8,876 nt of DNA from Candidatus Zixiibacteriota bacterium (GTDB taxonomy: Bacteria; Zixibacteria; MSB-5A5; GN15; FEB-12): contig JAGLXI010000063.1 of assembly GCA_023132995.1 (NCBI GenBank), positions 1-8,876 of the forward strand, written 5' to 3'. Numbering within the stretch: the stretch's first letter is position 1; every line of letters starts with the position of its first letter. Under the pieces are notes generated by a model that was not told the DNA's origin, did no database searches, and worked only from the letters and a program-made list of their open reading frames with translations. Position numbers and translations under genes: made by a program. Below are positions 1 through 6,835 of this stretch, piece by piece.

Positions 1-27
1 TATGCCAACTCCTTTTGAACAGTCACC

Positions 28-56
28 TTGACAAGAAAGAAAGGCGAGGCTATGTT
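28..56 (+). promoter_or_regulatory. Putative sigma70-type promoter of valS
   Basis: A perfect -35 hexamer TTGACA (28-33) is followed after exactly 17 bases by TATGTT (51-56), which matches four of six positions of the -10 consensus. Transcription would start near position 63, about 50 bases before the valS ATG. The spacing and the perfect -35 make this the best promoter candidate in the window, but it is a motif match only. Confidence 0.55.
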
Positions 57-74
57 TGGACGCTTAAGTCCAAA
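55..74 (+). promoter_or_regulatory. Perfect 7-bp dyad at the valS promoter/leader
   Basis: TTTGGAC (55-61) and GTCCAAA (68-74) are perfect inverted repeats around a 6-base centre. The dyad overlaps the end of the putative -10 and the expected transcription start, so it could be an operator. A competing weaker pairing, AAGT (66-69) with ACTT (75-78), shares its right half. I see no T-box sequence or anti-terminator and no strong U-tract after it, so a classical tRNA-sensing leader is not supported. Confidence 0.35.
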
Positions 75-115
75 ACTTGGATGATCTTTTGTTAACTCGA
101 GATGTTGAGAATGCT

Positions 116-2791
116 ATGAGTCCTAAGACGAATACAAAGAAGAAGCAATCCACGGCCTACTCGCCGGCCGAAGTCGAAGACAAAATTCTGTGCCGCTGGC
201 TGGGGGCGGGTTATTTCCACGGCCGGGTGGACACTGCCGGCGAGCCGTACAGCATTGTAATCCCCCCCCCCAACGTCACCGGGGTCCTGCACCTGGGACA
301 TGCCCTGAACAACACCATTCAGGATATCCTGATCCGCCGCCATCGCATGGAGGGCTTCGAGGCAATCTGGATTCCGGGAGTTGATCATGCCGGCATCGCG
401 ACCCAGGTGATAGTCGAGAGACAGTTGGTCAGGGAAGGAACCACGCGACGGGAGATCGGCCGCGAGAAGTTCCATGAACGCACTGCCGGGTGGGCGCAAC
501 GGCACAAGGACATTATCATCGACCAGTTGAAGAAGATGGGTTGCAGTTGCGACTGGGAGCGTACCCGCTTCACATTCGATGAGGGTCTCTCGAAAGCCGT
601 CGCCGAAGTGTTCATGCATCTGTATGAGAAGGGTTGGATCTATCGCGGGCACCGAATAGTCAACTGGTGCCCCTCCTGCCAGACGTCGCTGTCGGATGAC
701 GAGGTTGAACATGAGGAGACGGACGGCCATCTCTGGTACATCAAGTACAAGCTCAAAGGTTCCGACGAGTTCCTGACGGTGGCCACAACGCGACCGGAGA
801 CGATGTTAGGCGACACCGGGCTGGCGGTATCGCCTAAGGATCGGCGCTTCAAGAAGTACGTGGGCAAACAGGTCATACTGCCGATCCTGGAGCGTGAAAT
901 CCCTATCGTCGCCGACAGCTTTGTCGATCCTGAGTTTGGCACCGGCGTGGTGAAAGTGACACCGGCCCATGACCCGAACGATTTCGAAATCGGTCGTCGC
1001 CACGATCTGCCGGAAATCAACATTCTCAACACCGACGGCTCACTCAACGAGAATGCCGGTAAATTCAAGGGGCTGGACCGCTATGAGGCGCGCAAGCAAC
1101 TGCTCGACGAGCTCAGGACGAAGGGATTGCTGGAGAAAACCGAGAAGTACCAGTTGTCTGCCGGCACCTGCTATCGTTGCCACCAGGTCATCGAGCCGTA
1201 CCTGTCCGACCAATGGTTTGTGAAAATGAGCATGATGGCGGCCCCGGCCATCGAAGCGGTCAAGAGCGGCAAAGTAAGGTTCCATCCCGAATACTGGTCC
1301 AAGACATATCTGCACTGGATGGAGAACATTCGAGACTGGTGTATTTCCCGTCAGCTCTGGTGGGGACACCGGATTCCCATCTGGTACGCCGATGACGGCA
1401 CTATCTTTGTCTCCGTAGACCGACCCTCGGCTGAGGACTGCCCGGGCTATGACCCGGAGAGCCTCGTTCAGGATGAAGATGTCCTGGATACCTGGTTTTC
1501 GTCCTGGCTGTGGCCCTTTTCCACTATGGGCTGGCCGGAGAAGACGCCCGAACTGAAGAAGTTCTATCCCACAAAGGTGCTCAGCACTGCTTCGGAGATC
1601 ATCTATCTCTGGGTGGCCCGCATGGTCATGGCCGGTTACGAATTCATGGGCGAGGCACCCTTCTCCGACGTCTATATCCACGGTACGTTGCGGGACGCCA
1701 ACGGCGTCAGGATGTCGAAATCACTCGGCAACGGGATCGACCCGCTTGAGATAATAAACAAATACGGGGCCGACGCCCTGCGCATGTCGCTGGTTCTGGC
1801 TACTCCCGACGGCCAGGACCCCTTGATCAGCAAGAACACGTTTGAGATAGGCCGCAATTTCGTAAACAAGTTGCACCAGGTCTCGCGGTTCGTGATGATT
1901 CGCCTTGACGGACGCCCCCCGGTGCTGGACGCGGTTGACGATAACGACCTGGTCATATTCGATCGCTGGATACTCTCCCGCCTCGAGCGCACAATTCAGA
2001 CGGTCGAGAAGGGGTTTTGCGAATATCGACTCTCGTCGGTGGCCAAGATCCTTTACAACTTCGTATGGAACGATTACTGCTCCTGGTATATCGAGTTGAT
2101 CAAGCCCGATTCCCCGTCCGTTCCGATAAGAGAGGGTTCGCTCAACGTTGCCACCTACGTGCTGTACAACATCCTGAGACTTCTTTACCCCTTAGTGCCC
2201 TTTGTTACCGAGAGGATCTATCTTGATCTGTGCGGTGCCGACTACGATTCCGACAAAACTCTCACGTTCGGGCCGTGGCCGAAGACGCAGGGCGAGCATA
2301 TCAACGATGCTCTGGAACTCAGCCTCGAGCAGATCCAGGCGGTGGTTACCGCGGTGCGGGCGATACGCTCCGAGTTGAACGTGCCTCCCGGCAGGAAATC
2401 GGACCTGTACATCAGAACCGATGACGCTGAGTTCGGCAAGCTACTCGAGAGTCACATCGAATACTTCCGCTCACTGGTGCGGGTTGAGAATCTTCACACC
2501 GGCTGCGACATCAGGAAACCTCCCGTGTCGGCCTCGGCCGTGATCTCAGGGGCGGAGATATTCGTGCCGCTGGAAGGCCTGATCGATATTGAGCTCGAAA
2601 AGAAGCGGACAGAAAAAGAGCTCAAGAACCTCACCGTGCAACTGGAAAAAATATCCAAGAAGCTGGCCAACGCCGATTTTCTGGCTAATGCTCCCAGCGA
2701 AGTTATCGAGCGGGAGAAGGGCAAAAAGCACGACTACCGGGAGCGGATCGAGAAGCTGAACAAGAACCTGGAACAGATTCTGGGTTGGTGA
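116..2791 (+). CDS. valS: Valyl-tRNA synthetase
   Basis: Class I aminoacyl-tRNA synthetase that joins valine to tRNA-Val in the cytoplasm and hydrolyses mischarged Thr-tRNA. From the ATG at 116 it has 891 residues, a normal bacterial length. The HIGH signature is HLGH at residues 59-62 after PPPNVTG. The CP1 editing domain shows TTRPET at 224-229 and a downstream HDPNDFE motif. Two CxxC pairs (C185/C188 in WCPSCQ and C352/C355 in CYRC) match the zinc-type motifs of bacterial ValRS. The KMSKS loop reads RMSKS from residue 532. An anticodon-binding domain follows, and the charged segment at about 819-891 is the ValRS C-terminal coiled coil. A TTG at 77 would add 13 residues, but family homology begins near residue 15 of the ATG form (AYSPAEVE), and GAGA lies five bases before the ATG, so 116 is preferred. 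The gene appears monocistronic, with its own promoter and terminator. Confidence 0.97.
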   Translation: MSPKTNTKKKQSTAYSPAEVEDKILCRWLGAGYFHGRVDTAGEPYSIVIPPPNVTGVLHLGHALNNTIQDILIRRHRMEGFEAIWIPGVDHAGIATQVIVERQLVREGTTRREIGREKFHERTAGWAQRHKDIIIDQLKKMGCSCDWERTRFTFDEGLSKAVAEVFMHLYEKGWIYRGHRIVNWCPSCQTSLSDDEVEHEETDGHLWYIKYKLKGSDEFLTVATTRPETMLGDTGLAVSPKDRRFKKYVGKQVILPILEREIPIVADSFVDPEFGTGVVKVTPAHDPNDFEIGRRHDLPEINILNTDGSLNENAGKFKGLDRYEARKQLLDELRTKGLLEKTEKYQLSAGTCYRCHQVIEPYLSDQWFVKMSMMAAPAIEAVKSGKVRFHPEYWSKTYLHWMENIRDWCISRQLWWGHRIPIWYADDGTIFVSVDRPSAEDCPGYDPESLVQDEDVLDTWFSSWLWPFSTMGWPEKTPELKKFYPTKVLSTASEIIYLWVARMVMAGYEFMGEAPFSDVYIHGTLRDANGVRMSKSLGNGIDPLEIINKYGADALRMSLVLATPDGQDPLISKNTFEIGRNFVNKLHQVSRFVMIRLDGRPPVLDAVDDNDLVIFDRWILSRLERTIQTVEKGFCEYRLSSVAKILYNFVWNDYCSWYIELIKPDSPSVPIREGSLNVATYVLYNILRLLYPLVPFVTERIYLDLCGADYDSDKTLTFGPWPKTQGEHINDALELSLEQIQAVVTAVRAIRSELNVPPGRKSDLYIRTDDAEFGKLLESHIEYFRSLVRVENLHTGCDIRKPPVSASAVISGAEIFVPLEGLIDIELEKKRTEKELKNLTVQLEKISKKLANADFLANAPSEVIEREKGKKHDYRERIEKLNKNLEQILGW

Positions 2792-2823
2792 CCGGTCAAC
2801 GACCGTTCAACGACCGGTTTTTT
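2791..2823 (+). terminator. Intrinsic terminator of valS
   Basis: ACCGGTC (2791-2797) pairs perfectly with GACCGGT (2812-2818), and the stem is followed by six T residues (2818-2823). The stem begins on the last base of the valS stop codon. The 14-base loop contains part of a tandem duplication of TCAACGACCG, so a shorter alternative hairpin CGGTC/GACCG (2793-2797 with 2801-2805) is also possible. Confidence 0.7.
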
Positions 2824-2890
2824 GCGACATAGGCTCTTTCGCCTGGGGGACCCGGTTGCAACACCATCGTCATCCCTGAGCGCGCGGTAT

Positions 2891-2919
2891 GTCATTCCGG
2901 GCTTGACCCGGAATCCAGG
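2891..2919. repeat. Dispersed-type palindromic element (ATTCCGGG/CCCGGAAT)
   Basis: ATTCCGGG (2894-2901) and CCCGGAAT (2907-2914) form a perfect 8-bp stem around a 5-base loop, flanked by GTC and CCAGG. The pattern GTCATTCC...GGAATCCAG is that of short palindromes scattered between genes in many bacterial genomes, and the reverse strand would encode the typical spurious peptide FRVKPGMT. Only one copy is in this window, so its repetitive nature is inferred from recall of the family. Confidence 0.6.
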
Positions 2920-2928
2920 TTCGTGTGC

Positions 2929-3050
2929 CTGGCAGACGCCCTTGTCTGCTGGAATAACGGGGGCCATGTTGTAGGTCGTGCCGGTGTACGAGGGGAGGTT
3001 ATTCCACAAGTCGGCCTGGGGCAGACCGGGGGGACTGCCTCGTTGCCCCA
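2929..3050. repeat. Chain of inverted repeats in the valS-glyA gap
   Basis: Three further inverted repeats follow the palindrome. GCAGAC (2932-2937) pairs with GTCTGC (2944-2949), extendable by wobble pairs to 2929-2952. TGGAATAAC (2950-2958) pairs perfectly with GTTATTCCA (2998-3006) across a 39-base loop. TGGGGCA (3017-3023) pairs with TGCCCCA (3044-3050), with an alternative inner pairing GGCAG/CTGCC. No reading frame here looks like a protein on either strand. The rest of the 332-base gap (2824-2890 and 3007-3016) shows nothing I can name. The array may be a composite repeat, a degraded small mobile element or a structured RNA; the sequence alone does not decide. Confidence 0.45.
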
Positions 3051-3065
3051 CGGAACCTTATCCCA

Positions 3066-3094
3066 TTGACCACTCTCCAACAATTCTGTACATT
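3066..3094 (+). promoter_or_regulatory. Putative sigma70-type promoter of glyA
   Basis: TTGACC (3066-3071, five of six matches to -35) is separated by 17 bases from TACATT (3089-3094, four of six matches to -10). Transcription would start near 3101, leaving a leader of about 23 bases with no room for a glycine riboswitch. It lies just downstream of the inverted-repeat region. Confidence 0.5.
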
Positions 3095-3123
3095 CTCACA
3101 ACACGCTAACACGGAGTTGAGAT

Positions 3124-4374
3124 ATGTCATATTTGAAAGATGCCGATCCCGAAGTATTCGACGCCATAATCAAGGAAACCAACCGCCAGGCCACCAAGCT
3201 GGAACTGATTGCATCGGAGAATTTCGTCTCCGAGGCGGTTCTCGAAGCTATGGGCGGCGTCATGACCAACAAGTACGCCGAGGGCTACCCCGGCAAGCGT
3301 TACTACGGCGGCTGTGAGTATGTGGATATCGCCGAGGACCTCGCTCGCGATCGGCTCAAGCTACTGTTCGGCTGCGAGCACGCCAACGTCCAGCCGCACG
3401 CCGGTTCCCAGGCCAACATGGCCGTCTACTTCACCGTTCTGAAACCGGGCGACAAGGTCCTGGGCCTCGACCTCACCTGCGGCGGACATCTCACCCACGG
3501 GCACCCGATCAACTTCTCCGGGTTCCTGTTCGACTTCACCGGATACGTTGTGGACAAAGAGACCGAGCAAATCGACTATGACGAGTTGCTGAAAGATGCC
3601 CGGCGGGTCCGGCCGAAAATGATCGTCTCCGGTGCGTCGGCCTATCCGCGGACGCTGGACTTCAAGAGAATCCGCGAGATCTGCGACGAGGTGGATGCCT
3701 GCATGATGGTCGATATCGCCCACATCGCCGGGTTAGTGGCGGCCGGGTTGCATCCCTCGCCGATCCCGTACGCCGATTTCGTTACCTCCACCACTCACAA
3801 GACCCTGCGAGGCCCTCGCGGCGGGATCATTATGTGCAAGGAGGAATACGCCGCCGATCTCGACCGCATGGTGATGCCCGGTATCCAGGGCGGCCCGCTT
3901 ATGCACGTTATCGCCGCCAAGGCGGTGGCGTTCAAGGAAGCCCTCACGGACGAGTTCAAGGCCTACCAGGGACGGGTCGTGGAGAACGCGAAGGTCCTTG
4001 CCCAAACGCTGAAGGAGAAAGGCCACAGGCTGGTCGCCGGCGGCACCGACACCCACCTGATGTTGGTTTCATTCATTGATGTCCCAAAGGTGACCGGCAG
4101 GAAAGTGGAGAAGGCGCTCGACAAGGCCGGCATCACGGCCAACAAGAACACGGTGCCGTTTGACCCTGAGAAGCCGTTTGTGACTTCCGGGATAAGGTTA
4201 GGCACTCCGGCGGTGACCACGCGCGGCATGGGAACCGGCGAAATGGTGCAGATTGCGGACTTCATCGACCGCGCCATCAAGAACCGTCGCAAGGATGAAG
4301 TCCTTGAGGGAATTGCAAACGAAGTGGCCGAGTTGTGCGCCGGGTTTCCGCTGTACCCCGAAAGGCAGGTGTGA
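3124..4374 (+). CDS. glyA: Serine hydroxymethyltransferase
   Basis: PLP enzyme that interconverts serine and glycine while loading tetrahydrofolate with a one-carbon unit (5,10-methylene-THF) for thymidylate, purine and methionine synthesis; cytoplasmic and usually dimeric. The 416-residue length is standard. The signatures are LIASENF near the N-terminus, the YYGGCEYVD block, D197 and H200 in DIAHIAGL (cofactor pyridine and ring stacking), and the Schiff-base lysine K226 in TTHKTLRGPRGG. The start is secure: GGAG at 3113-3116 lies seven bases before the ATG, and the N-terminus aligns with the family. It probably begins a transcription unit from the promoter at 3066-3094. No terminator is evident downstream, so read-through into the five-gene run is possible. 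Confidence 0.98.
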   Translation: MSYLKDADPEVFDAIIKETNRQATKLELIASENFVSEAVLEAMGGVMTNKYAEGYPGKRYYGGCEYVDIAEDLARDRLKLLFGCEHANVQPHAGSQANMAVYFTVLKPGDKVLGLDLTCGGHLTHGHPINFSGFLFDFTGYVVDKETEQIDYDELLKDARRVRPKMIVSGASAYPRTLDFKRIREICDEVDACMMVDIAHIAGLVAAGLHPSPIPYADFVTSTTHKTLRGPRGGIIMCKEEYAADLDRMVMPGIQGGPLMHVIAAKAVAFKEALTDEFKAYQGRVVENAKVLAQTLKEKGHRLVAGGTDTHLMLVSFIDVPKVTGRKVEKALDKAGITANKNTVPFDPEKPFVTSGIRLGTPAVTTRGMGTGEMVQIADFIDRAIKNRRKDEVLEGIANEVAELCAGFPLYPERQV

Positions 4375-4383
4375 ATCGAACAG

Positions 4384-4436
4384 GCTCACCCTTCGACTTT
4401 GCTCAGGGAGAGGTGCGAGGACATCCAGGGGTGAGG
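4384..4436. repeat. Intergenic repeat-like inverted sequence after glyA
   Basis: CTCACCC (4385-4391) pairs perfectly with GGGTGAG (4429-4435), enclosing CCCTTCGACTTTGCTCAGGG (4389-4408 region), a close match to the short CCTTCGACT-n-GCTCAGG element recurring between genes of many bacterial genomes. No T-tract follows, so it is a poor intrinsic terminator, though it could protect the glyA transcript 3' end. The repetitive nature is from recall, since only one copy lies in this window. Confidence 0.5.
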
Positions 4437-4465
4437 CGTTAGGAATCGATTATTCTGCGTGAACG

Positions 4466-6187
4466 ATGATGGTTGAGTCGGACATCACAGGAGAGGAATC
4501 TCCTTCGGGCCAATCATTTCTGGAGATGTCCTGGCCGTATGCTGCTTTCTTGTTCTTCGTTGCGGGATACAGCTATCTCTTCCTTGCTGACGGCTTCAAC
4601 GCCACCGATGAAGGATATCTTCAGTCGCTTGCCCAGCGGATCGTTGATGGTGAGTTACCGTATGCCGACTTCTACTTTCTTCGTACCCCATTATCGCTGT
4701 ATCTTCAGGCCGCATTCATATACCTATTCGGAAGCAGTTACACTGTTCTGGCCGCAAGGGCATTTTGGACCGTTCAGACGGTAGCAATTGCATTTGTACT
4801 CGTTCCCGTCTACCGCCGTTTTGTGTCGCGATGTGAACTGCTGATACTGCTGTGTTCCACCTGGGTGGTATCGTCACAACTTATCGCCTTCCCTTGGTAC
4901 AGCTATGATGCGGTTTTTTTCGCTTTGATAGCGCTTGTGTTATATCACCGGCGATGGTTTGGGCTGACCGGGGTTGCGATCTTCCTGGCCGCCTTATCCA
5001 AACAGAACTATCTGGTGTTCTTGCCGGTTTTCGTGGCGCTCACGTGGTTGCTGCAGACAAGGTATCGCAGGACACTGCTGTCACTCGCCGGGGTTCTCAA
5101 AATCATCTTGGGATTTATTGTTCCCACTATCTGTTATGTCGGATACCTGGAGTTATGGGGCGGCGGGCTGGACACATTTGTGCGAAATGTCTTCGTGTTG
5201 CCCGGCAAGACCAGTGAGGTGTCTGCTGTCTTTGCCATATTTCAGAATCACCACGTGGCGTTTGCTTTTTCCCTCCCTGCTCTGGGCGGCGTCCTGTTGT
5301 GGTACTACTTTCGACGTGAGAGAATCTGGCTGGTTATTCCGGCTGCTTTGCTCACTGCCGGTGCGGGCTGGTTGATTTCACGCCACTTCATGTTCTATGC
5401 TTACGCATTGGTAACGCTGAATTACGGGTTGCTGATCCACGTGCTTGTCATCACCTGGCGTAACAAGGAACTGCAGAATACAACTTTGTTCCGGTGGCTC
5501 CTGCCGTTGATACCGTTTTGCATCGCTTTGCAATACATGGCGGCCTTCAATTACGTAGGTCTCACCTTCGGTTATATGGGGGCGGCTCCGGGTTTGATTG
5601 TGGCCTGGCTGTTATGGCGTGAGCAAAGTCCCTCCCCATATCGAAAAACAGTTGCGATGGCGTTTCTTCTTGTCATCATGGGAACAGGACTGTATTATAA
5701 GTACTCGAACGTTTCACGCGACGCGCCCCGTAAATTCCTCTATACCGAATTCGCATCTGCCAAACTGAGCGGCATCCAATCAACGCGACGCAATGTCGGC
5801 CAGATCGACCATCTGGTCGCCACGGTCGAGAAGTACACAGAGCCGGGTGATTACATTCTGGTCTTCCCGGATATGCCGACACTCTATTACCTGACCGACC
5901 GACGCAACCCGACACCGATCGGCTGGTATGTCCTGTTGGAGTTCACCAGCGAGATGATGCAGGAGTCGCTCGCACAACTGGAGAAGAACCGTCCCCGACT
6001 GGTCCTGCTGCAAAGTTATCCTGAGTCAGACTACCGTCGGAAGGGCGATCAACTCGATTACCTGAGGATCAATCGCTATCGACCGTTCCTCATGTGGCTT
6101 CTTGCCAACTACAAAATGTTGGAGATGGTAGGAGATGTAGCTATATTCGTTCCAGGAAGTCCGGTCGCAGATCAGAAAGGAAACTGA
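4466..6187 (+). CDS. Polytopic membrane glycosyltransferase, GT39/ArnT-like (PMT_2-type)
   Basis: Probable inner-membrane GT-C transferase that moves a sugar from a polyprenyl-phosphate donor to a lipid, polysaccharide or protein on the periplasmic side; the substrate cannot be told. The 573 residues contain roughly 11-13 hydrophobic segments between about 23 and 411, then a soluble tail (about 420-573). The first loop carries the acidic pair D48/E49 in ATDEGYLQ, followed by GELPYADF and RTP, the usual arrangement in ArnT/PMT-like proteins, where this acidic site is catalytic. The start is uncertain: ATGs at 4466 and 4469 lack a good ribosome site. An internal ATG at 4526 also lacks one, since its GGAG directly abuts the codon. 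Codon third positions look richer in A/T than in glyA, hinting at a different history. UPF0045 begins three bases after its stop, implying cotranscription. A uncharacterised GT-C protein outside GT39 is the main alternative. Confidence 0.72.
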   Translation: MMVESDITGEESPSGQSFLEMSWPYAAFLFFVAGYSYLFLADGFNATDEGYLQSLAQRIVDGELPYADFYFLRTPLSLYLQAAFIYLFGSSYTVLAARAFWTVQTVAIAFVLVPVYRRFVSRCELLILLCSTWVVSSQLIAFPWYSYDAVFFALIALVLYHRRWFGLTGVAIFLAALSKQNYLVFLPVFVALTWLLQTRYRRTLLSLAGVLKIILGFIVPTICYVGYLELWGGGLDTFVRNVFVLPGKTSEVSAVFAIFQNHHVAFAFSLPALGGVLLWYYFRRERIWLVIPAALLTAGAGWLISRHFMFYAYALVTLNYGLLIHVLVITWRNKELQNTTLFRWLLPLIPFCIALQYMAAFNYVGLTFGYMGAAPGLIVAWLLWREQSPSPYRKTVAMAFLLVIMGTGLYYKYSNVSRDAPRKFLYTEFASAKLSGIQSTRRNVGQIDHLVATVEKYTEPGDYILVFPDMPTLYYLTDRRNPTPIGWYVLLEFTSEMMQESLAQLEKNRPRLVLLQSYPESDYRRKGDQLDYLRINRYRPFLMWLLANYKMLEMVGDVAIFVPGSPVADQKGN

Positions 6188-6190
6188 AAG

Positions 6191-6499
6191 ATGCTGTTCA
6201 GTCTGTCCATGTTTCCCACGAGCAAGGGGACGGCCTCGGTCTCCGGCGACGTGGCCAAAGTGATCGACATAATCGACAAGTCCGGCCTGCCGTACAGGCT
6301 CAGTTCCATGTCAACCGTCATCGAGGGCGAGTGGGCGCCGGTGATGAAAGTGATCAACAAGGCGCGCCTGATGCTTCGACGGCGGCACGACCGCGTGTAT
6401 ATCGTCCTCACCATCGATGATCGCAAGGGAGCGAAAAAACGCTTGACCGGCAAAGTCGACTCGATTGAAAGAAAGCTCAAACGAAAGGTTAGCAAATGA
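6191..6499 (+). CDS. MTH1187/UPF0045 family thiamine-binding-type protein
   Basis: Small cytoplasmic ferredoxin-fold protein of 102 residues, the full family length. The family pattern is clear: an N-terminal strand with FP.SKG, then VAKVIDIIDKSGLPYRLSSM, the very characteristic IEGEW, and the IDDRKG...GKV..IERKL tail. Structures of relatives are oligomers that bind thiamine-like or other small ligands, and the physiological role is not settled, so the name should be read as a family label. AAAGGA (about 6176-6181), inside the end of the preceding gene, is the likely ribosome site for the ATG at 6191. The stop overlaps the cutA start in ATGA, suggesting translational coupling of the two. Confidence 0.88.
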   Translation: MLFSLSMFPTSKGTASVSGDVAKVIDIIDKSGLPYRLSSMSTVIEGEWAPVMKVINKARLMLRRRHDRVYIVLTIDDRKGAKKRLTGKVDSIERKLKRKVSK

Positions 6500-6813
6500 C
6501 CGAGGATATCAGGGTTGTCTTCGTATCGATTCCGCGTGAGGAGGCCTCGCCGTTCGCTCGGGCGCTGGTGGAAGAGCGGCTGGCGGCCTGCGTCAATATC
6601 GTCCCCAGGATGGAATCGTTCTACCGCTGGGAGGGCAAGGTGCTCTCCGATTCGGAAGCGCTCTTGATCGTCAAGACCACCAAGAGCCGGTTTGACGCTC
6701 TGCGCGCGTATATTACGGAGCGCCACCCGTACGACCTGCCGGAGATCGTGGCTCTGCCGGTGTCGGAGGGTTTGCCCGACTACCTCGCCTGGGTCACCGA
6801 CCAGACGGAGTAG
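6496..6813 (+). CDS. cutA: CutA divalent-cation tolerance protein
   Basis: Small trimeric PII-like protein of 105 residues, linked in E. coli to copper and other divalent-metal tolerance; its biochemical role remains debated. The sequence shows the full family pattern: V.FV..P at the N-terminal strand, RLAACVN with C32, the YRWEGK segment, S.E.L..VKT, and the HPYD motif at 77-80 followed by PEIVALPV and YL.WV. Its ATG overlaps the UPF0045 stop by four bases, so translation probably re-initiates there. The TPR gene follows after 22 bases. The N-terminal second start candidates are unnecessary because the family alignment begins at residue 5. Confidence 0.95.
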   Translation: MTEDIRVVFVSIPREEASPFARALVEERLAACVNIVPRMESFYRWEGKVLSDSEALLIVKTTKSRFDALRAYITERHPYDLPEIVALPVSEGLPDYLAWVTDQTE

Positions 6814-6835
6814 GCAGCGAAAGGGGGAACGTGAA

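Noticed and set aside
77..115. TTG start of valS adding 13 residues
   Set aside because: No ribosome site, and the family alignment begins after the ATG at 116; the TTG also lies next to the promoter dyad.
55..115. T-box or other tRNA-sensing leader for valS
   Set aside because: The leader is only about 50 bases, lacks the conserved T-box sequence and an anti-terminator, and the short dyad is not followed by a clear terminator.
92..730. Long reverse-strand open frames opposite valS and glyA, such as this 212-codon one
   Set aside because: They are mirror frames of strongly supported genes in GC-rich DNA and carry no recognisable domain or ribosome site.
2734..3051. Reverse-strand open frame across the valS-glyA gap containing FRVKPGMT
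   Set aside because: The peptide is the known by-product of translating a palindromic intergenic repeat; there is no ribosome site, it overlaps valS, and it has no family features.
3095..3123. Glycine riboswitch before glyA
   Set aside because: The leader is far too short, and none of the conserved glycine-aptamer helices can be seen in the region up to the inverted repeats.
6692..6835. Upstream extension of the TPR gene overlapping cutA
   Set aside because: The added residues are arginine-rich shadow sequence of cutA, whereas the ATG at 6836 has an excellent GGGGGA site and begins the natural hydrophobic N-terminus.
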